64,000 nucleotides of DNA from Aeromonas eucrenophila (GTDB taxonomy: Bacteria > Pseudomonadota > Gammaproteobacteria > Enterobacterales > Aeromonadaceae). The translations under genes were made by a program, and so were the position numbers. Below the pieces are notes generated by a model. That model was not told the DNA's origin. It made no database searches and worked only from the letters and a program-made list of their open reading frames with translations. Shown piece by piece: positions 60,087-64,000 of the stretch; position 1 is the stretch's first letter, and each line of letters begins with the position of its first letter. The stretch spans positions 194,036 to 258,035 of the forward strand of contig NZ_CDDF01000001.1 in NCBI RefSeq assembly GCF_000819865.1, in the 5' to 3' direction.

Positions 60087-61511
60087 TCATGCGGGCTGGG
60101 CGACGGGTTCCAGGGAACCCTTGGGCGCAGTGATGGTGCGATAGGCGTTATAGGCCATCAGCAACATACCGGTGACGAAGAAACAGCCACCCAGGAAGCG
60201 CACGAAGTAGAAGGGATAAGAAGCCTGCAGCGCTTCCACGAAGCTGTAGGTCAGGGTGCCGTCGTCGTTGACCGCGCGCCACATCAGACCCTGCATCACA
60301 CCGGAAATCCACATGGAGACGATGTAGAGCACGGTGCCCACGGTCGCCAGCCAGAAGTGAATGTTGATGAGACGGATGCTGTACATGCGGCCCTGCTCGA
60401 ACAGGTTCGGGATCAGGTGATACACGGCGCCGATGGATACCATGGCAACCCAGCCCAGGGCACCGGAGTGGACGTGACCTACGGTCCAGTCGGTGTAGTG
60501 GGAGAGGGCGTTGACCGTCTTGATCGCCATCATGGGACCTTCGAAGGTGGACATGCCGTAGAACGACAGGGACACGATCAGGAAGCGCAGGATGGGGTCA
60601 TAGCGCAGTTTGTGCCAGGCGCCGGACAGGGTCATGATGCCGTTGATCATGCCGCCCCAGGAGGGAACGAACAGGATGAGGGACATCACCATACCCAGGG
60701 ACTGGGCCCAGTCTGGCAAGGCGGTGTAGTGCAGGTGGTGCGGACCGGCCCAGATGTAGAGGGAGATCAGCGCCCAGAAGTGGACGATGGAGAGACGGTA
60801 GGAGTAAACCGGACGTCCCGCCTGCTTGGGCACGAAGTAGTACATCATGCCAAGGAAGCCGGCGGTCAGCAGGAAGCCTACCGCGTTGTGGCCATACCAC
60901 CACTGCACCATGGCATCCATGGCACCGGAATACATGGAGTAGGACTTCATGCCCGACAGCGGCACTTCCATGTTATTGACGATGTGCAGCACGGCGACCG
61001 TGATGATGAAGGCGCCAAAGAACCAGTTCGCCACATAGATGTGGGAGGTGGTGCGCTTGACCAGGGTACCGAAGAAGACCACGGCGTAAGCGACCCAGAC
61101 CACTGTGATGGCGATGTCGATGGGCCACTCCAGCTCGGCGTACTCCTTGGCGGAGGTGAATCCCATCGGCAGCGAGATGGCGGCAGAGAGGATGATGGCT
61201 TGCCAGCCCCAGAACACGAAGGAGGCGAGTTTGCCGCCAAACAGTCGAGTCTGGCAGGTGCGTTGCACCACGTAGAAGGAGGTCGCCATCAGGGCGCTGC
61301 AACCAAAGGCGAAGATGACCGCGTTGGTGTGCAGGGGACGTAGGCGGCTGTAAGTCAGCCAGGGGGTGTCGAAGTTAAGGGCAGGCCAGATCAACTGGGC
61401 TGCAATCAGTACACCTACCGACATGCCGACAATTCCCCAGACGATCGTCATAACGGTGAACTGGCGCACAACGGTGTAGTTGTACTCAGGATGGTTTGTT
61501 GTATGGCTCAT
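60087..61511 (-). CDS. ccoN: cbb3 cytochrome oxidase catalytic subunit
   Basis: The 474-residue heme-copper oxidase subunit has about twelve membrane helices. Histidines for the hemes and CuB are seen in [33 protein letters not shown] and [11 protein letters not shown]. The tyrosine cross-linked in C-family oxidases is probably in the [10 protein letters not shown] region. This high-affinity oxidase supports microaerobic growth. The open frame extends upstream to 61751, but [14 protein letters not shown] at 61511 is the true start. It is first in ccoNOQP; FNR and ArcA control is common for the family but no clear site was found here. Confidence 0.96.
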   Translation of the reverse strand: MSHTTNHPEYNYTVVRQFTVMTIVWGIVGMSVGVLIAAQLIWPALNFDTPWLTYSRLRPLHTNAVIFAFGCSALMATSFYVVQRTCQTRLFGGKLASFVFWGWQAIILSAAISLPMGFTSAKEYAELEWPIDIAITVVWVAYAVVFFGTLVKRTTSHIYVANWFFGAFIITVAVLHIVNNMEVPLSGMKSYSMYSGAMDAMVQWWYGHNAVGFLLTAGFLGMMYYFVPKQAGRPVYSYRLSIVHFWALISLYIWAGPHHLHYTALPDWAQSLGMVMSLILFVPSWGGMINGIMTLSGAWHKLRYDPILRFLIVSLSFYGMSTFEGPMMAIKTVNALSHYTDWTVGHVHSGALGWVAMVSIGAVYHLIPNLFEQGRMYSIRLINIHFWLATVGTVLYIVSMWISGVMQGLMWRAVNDDGTLTYSFVEALQASYPFYFVRFLGGCFFVTGMLLMAYNAYRTITAPKGSLEPVAQPA

Positions 61512-61792
61512 CGTTGTTTTCCGCTTCCGATGCTGTTGTTTGTTTTTTGTCCGGTGACCTGGACCATTTTCACCCCATATTTGCGAAATTCTCTCGTTAA
61601 CATCTGTTAATAAAAGGAAAAGCAAAAGGTGGTTAAATGAAAATTCATTGAGAATGATACTGAACTGACCGGTAAAATAACAGTACAAACAGTGATATAT
61701 TTGGCTCCGGCGGGTCCCGTGCTTGTCAGTTTTTACCTTGCGCGAGATCACGAAAATGGCATTTTTTAAGTACCTTACAGGGCTGTTTTTTC

Positions 61793-62251
61793 ATGAAAGA
61801 GAGACTCACTTCACGCAAAATCGGACACTTGGCGATAGTTTTGGCAATTTTGCTCTCCCTGGTGGCCTATCGGACCTGGTTTTCGGGCCCGCAAACGACG
61901 GTCGCCGCGGGAACAAATGATCAGATCTGTGATCTGTCCCACAGCCCGTGCCCCCTGCAAGTCGGCGACAAGCCGCTGACGGCCGGCGTCGAGACGCTAC
62001 CGGTCAAGGCTGAACATGACTTTGTTTTGCGTCTTCAGGGCGGAGATGCCGCCATCACCCCGGTCAACGCCTGGCTGGAAGGCAAGGAGATGTTCATGGG
62101 GCGGATCCCGGTGCAATTTGAGGCCCGCGACGGCGGCTGGCAGGGGACGGCGCAGGTCGGCTCCTGCACCTCGGCGACCATGACCTGGCTGCTCAACATC
62201 GAGTGGAGCAATGGCCAGCGCCAGCAGTTGGCGCTCTCCGTCTCCCGTTAA
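61793..62251 (+). CDS. Membrane-anchored protein of unknown function next to ccoN
   Basis: The 152-residue protein has an N-terminal membrane helix (about 11-28) and a periplasmic part of about 120 residues. Three cysteines appear in DQICDLSHSPCPLQ and GSCTSATMTW, with the WLLNIEWSNGQ segment near the end. It is divergent from ccoN and may be co-regulated with the oxidase. Cysteine placement would suit a copper or redox role, but that is a guess and I do not recognise the family. Confidence 0.75.
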   Translation: MKERLTSRKIGHLAIVLAILLSLVAYRTWFSGPQTTVAAGTNDQICDLSHSPCPLQVGDKPLTAGVETLPVKAEHDFVLRLQGGDAAITPVNAWLEGKEMFMGRIPVQFEARDGGWQGTAQVGSCTSATMTWLLNIEWSNGQRQQLALSVSR

Positions 62252-62361
62252 ATCTGCACATTATTTGGCGCCAGGCGGGGGGAGTAAGTGAAATTTGATT
62301 TGAATTTTTCAGGCAGGACGGTACCTTGCTGTGATTATCAAGGAGTGAAGTTCATTTAATC

Positions 62362-62820
62362 ATGATTGAAAAACAAGCATTTTATCGCACTCTCAACCAG
62401 CAGGCCCAGGCGCTGCTGGAAGGGGAGCCGGACCTTATCGCCACCCTGGCGAACCTCTCTGCCTTGCTCAATCAGGAGCTGACCGACATCAACTGGGTCG
62501 GCTTTTACCTGCTGCAAGGGGACACCCTGGTGCTGGGCCCTTTCCAGGGCAAGCCGGCCTGCGTGCGCATTCCGGTGGGCCGCGGGGTCTGTGGCACGGC
62601 GGTGGCCGAGGGCAAGACCCAACTGGTGGACGACGTGCATCAGTTCGTGGGTCACATCGCCTGTGACGGTGCCAGCAACTCGGAAATCGTGATCCCGGTG
62701 CGCCGGGGTGGCGAGATCATCGGGGTGCTGGATATTGATAGTCCGATTTTTAACCGTTTCGACGCCGAGGACCGCGTTGGTCTGGAAGAAACGGTGCAAA
62801 TTTTGGAAAGCATGCTCTAA
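62362..62820 (+). CDS. msrC: Free methionine-(R)-sulfoxide reductase
   Basis: The 152-residue GAF-fold enzyme (fRMsr, E. coli YebR) reduces free methionine-R-sulfoxide. It shows INWVGFYLLQGD, the three redox cysteines in KPACVRIPVGRGVCGTAV and HIACDGASNSEIVIPV, and VGVLDIDSP-like GVLDIDSP at the ligand pocket. Length fits the family. In E. coli yebR is likewise just upstream of proQ-prc, and this order is preserved here. Confidence 0.94.
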   Translation: MIEKQAFYRTLNQQAQALLEGEPDLIATLANLSALLNQELTDINWVGFYLLQGDTLVLGPFQGKPACVRIPVGRGVCGTAVAEGKTQLVDDVHQFVGHIACDGASNSEIVIPVRRGGEIIGVLDIDSPIFNRFDAEDRVGLEETVQILESML

Positions 62821-62835
62821 GTCATTGCTAGATGG

Positions 62836-62873
62836 TTCGCAAAAGGCCCCAAGCTCTCTATAATAGGGCCTTT
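62836..62873 (+). promoter_or_regulatory. proQ promoter inside a terminator loop
   Basis: AAAGGCCC at 62842-62849 pairs with GGGCCTTT at 62866-62873, forming the likely msrC terminator. A perfect TATAAT at 62859-62864 lies in its loop, with a -35-like TTCGCA at 62836-62841 and a 17-bp spacer. Transcription of proQ would thus start within or just after the terminator stem. Confidence 0.6.
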
Positions 62874-62922
62874 GTTGTGTTCGGGGTTGCCCCGTACGTC
62901 TATATGAAAGCCAAGGTTATAC

Positions 62923-63561
62923 ATGGAAAACACTGAAAAGCTGAAGAACAGTAAAGAGATCGTTGCCTACCTGGTCGAGAAATTCCCGGCCTGCTTCATC
63001 GCTGAAGGAGAGGCCAAGCCACTCAAGATTGGCATCTTCCAGGATCTGGCCGCGCGTCTTGCTGACGACGAGAGAGTCTCCAAGACCATGCTGCGCTCTG
63101 CTCTGCGTCAATACACCTCCAGCTGGCGTTACCTGCATGGCCTCAAGGCTGGCCAGGCCCGTGTCGACCTGGACGGCAATCCGGGTGAAGTGCTGACCGA
63201 AGAGCACATCGAACATGCCAAGCAGGCGCTCAAAGAGAGCAAAGAACGTGTCTTTGCCAGCCGCCGCACCAATACCAAGGAAAAGGAAGACAAGCCAAAG
63301 CAGCCGCGCCGTCCCGCGCCGCGCAAGGCCGATGCCGCCCGCTCCGACAAGCCTAAAGCCGCTCCCAAGGCTGCCCCCGTTGCCGAAGCCCCGCTGGTGA
63401 AAGTCGATGCCGCTACGCTGAAAGTGGATCAGGGTGTGCGCGTGGTGCTCGGCAAGTCTCCTGTGCCTGCGACCATCAAGGAAGTGACCAAGGATGACGT
63501 ACAGGTTCAATTGCAGACCGGCATGATGTTGCGGGTCAAGTTCGAGCATCTGGTTCTCTAA
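62923..63561 (+). CDS. proQ: RNA chaperone ProQ
   Basis: The 212-residue RNA-binding protein has an N-terminal FinO domain (about 5-120) with [21 protein letters not shown] and [16 protein letters not shown], a basic Ala/Lys/Pro-rich linker (about 125-165) and a small C-terminal Tudor-like domain. It binds structured small RNAs and mRNA 3' ends. The prc gene follows after only eight bases, as in E. coli. Confidence 0.97.
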   Translation: MENTEKLKNSKEIVAYLVEKFPACFIAEGEAKPLKIGIFQDLAARLADDERVSKTMLRSALRQYTSSWRYLHGLKAGQARVDLDGNPGEVLTEEHIEHAKQALKESKERVFASRRTNTKEKEDKPKQPRRPAPRKADAARSDKPKAAPKAAPVAEAPLVKVDAATLKVDQGVRVVLGKSPVPATIKEVTKDDVQVQLQTGMMLRVKFEHLVL

Positions 63562-63569
63562 GGAGACAA

Positions 63570-64000
63570 ATGTTGAAGCATGGCGTAATTCGTTTTTCCC
63601 TCGTTGCCTGTAGCCTGGCGCTCGCCGGGCTTGCACAGGCCATCGAGCCGGTGCTCAAGGAAAGTGATTTGCCTGTGTTGGCTCAAGAGAGCCAACATGC
63701 TACGGCCAGCAAGCGAATTGCCAATCTGTTTACCCGCTCTCATTACAAACAGTTCAAGCTGGATGATGCCTTTTCCTCCGTGATCTTCGACAAGTATCTG
63801 GAGAATCTGGACTACAGCCGCAACCTGTTTTTGGCCTCTGACATCAGCCGTTTTGAAAAATACCGTACCGGTTTTGACACCGACCTCGAAAGAGGGCGGC
63901 TGGCGCCGGCCTACGAGATGTTCAACCTGAGTCAGCAGCGGCGTTACGAGCGGTTCGAATACGCCCTTAAACTGCTCGACACTCCCTTCGATTTCACCCA
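63570..64000 (+). CDS. prc: Tail-specific protease Prc (5' part)
   Basis: The first 143 codons are visible and the gene runs off the right edge. A signal peptide (MLKHGVIRFSLVACSLALAG, ending near AQA) precedes IEPVLKESDLPVLAQESQ, the Prc/Tsp N-terminal region with SRNLFLASDI and FDTDLERGRLAPA. The complete periplasmic protease of about 680 residues trims proteins with hydrophobic C-termini, including FtsI precursor. AAGGAGAC precedes the ATG. The PDZ and catalytic regions lie outside the window. Confidence 0.93.
   Translation, partial: MLKHGVIRFSLVACSLALAGLAQAIEPVLKESDLPVLAQESQHATASKRIANLFTRSHYKQFKLDDAFSSVIFDKYLENLDYSRNLFLASDISRFEKYRTGFDTDLERGRLAPAYEMFNLSQQRRYERFEYALKLLDTPFDFT

Noticed and set aside
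61596..61610. GTTAA direct repeat upstream of ccoN as an ArcA box
   Set aside because: The repeats are 10 bp apart rather than 11, and the flanking bases do not fit well.
61647..61662. TTGAG-N4-ATACT upstream of ccoN as an FNR site
   Set aside because: The second half-site has only weak similarity to ATCAA.

Overview
The window is a high-GC stretch of a gammaproteobacterial chromosome, most likely Aeromonas. The evidence is close E. coli-like orthologues (GyrA, NrdAB, ThrS, IHF-alpha, FNR with identical residue numbering at key sites), together with a cbb3 oxidase cluster that enterobacteria lack, and the gene orders ttcA-uspE-fnr-cco and proQ-prc. No phage, IS element, CRISPR array, rRNA or tRNA was seen. 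Almost everything is chromosomal core, with a few accessory blocks.

Layout. 1-5.7 kb: a gene edge, a 65-bp triplicated repeat at the 3' end of cra/fruR, two perfect Cra operators and the fructose PTS operon fruBKA. 5.7-8.3 kb: a DUF1289 protein, an iota-class carbonic anhydrase-like protein and the lytic transglycosylase mltA. 8.3-12.4 kb: class Ia ribonucleotide reductase nrdAB-yfaE with NrdR and DnaA boxes. 12.7-14.2 kb: ubiG and a HAD phosphatase resembling MupP. 14.3-17.2 kb: gyrA with an acidic insertion. 17.4-19.8 kb: small ORFs, a radical SAM gene under a perfect LexA box, and a Sel1 protein. 20-23.2 kb: thrS-infC-rpmI-rplT. 23.6-29.5 kb: accessory metabolic genes (alkylsulfatase, alpha/beta hydrolase, LysR regulator, two aldo-keto reductases) sitting between rplT and pheST-ihfA, which are contiguous in E. 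coli. 30-33.7 kb: pheS-pheT-ihfA. 33.8-42.6 kb: a signalling block with a BvgS/EvgS-like hybrid kinase, a receiver protein with an eroded EAL-like tail, a stand-alone Pat-like acetyltransferase, the sirtuin cobB, and a periplasmic sulfite-oxidase-fold-like protein overlapping a diguanylate cyclase. 42.7-48.8 kb: the ribose operon rbsDACBKR with RbsR and CRP sites. 48.8-53.2 kb: a GST, two proteins of unknown function, ttcA and uspE. 53.3-61.5 kb: fnr and the cbb3 oxidase genes (ccoNOQP, ccoH, ccoI, ccoS and a TauE/SafE-like protein). 61.7-64 kb: a membrane-anchored unknown, free-methionine-sulfoxide reductase, proQ and the start of prc.

How they work together. Two sugar operons (fructose, ribose) each carry their own LacI-family repressor and visible operators. 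The fnr-cco region is a microaerobic respiration module with FNR probably autoregulated. The translation cluster shows autoregulation signatures: an anticodon-arm mimic in the thrS leader, an AUA start codon for IF3, and a hairpin before rpmI. The 33.8-42.6 kb block joins phosphorelay, c-di-GMP and reversible lysine acylation genes and is the least conventional part of the window.
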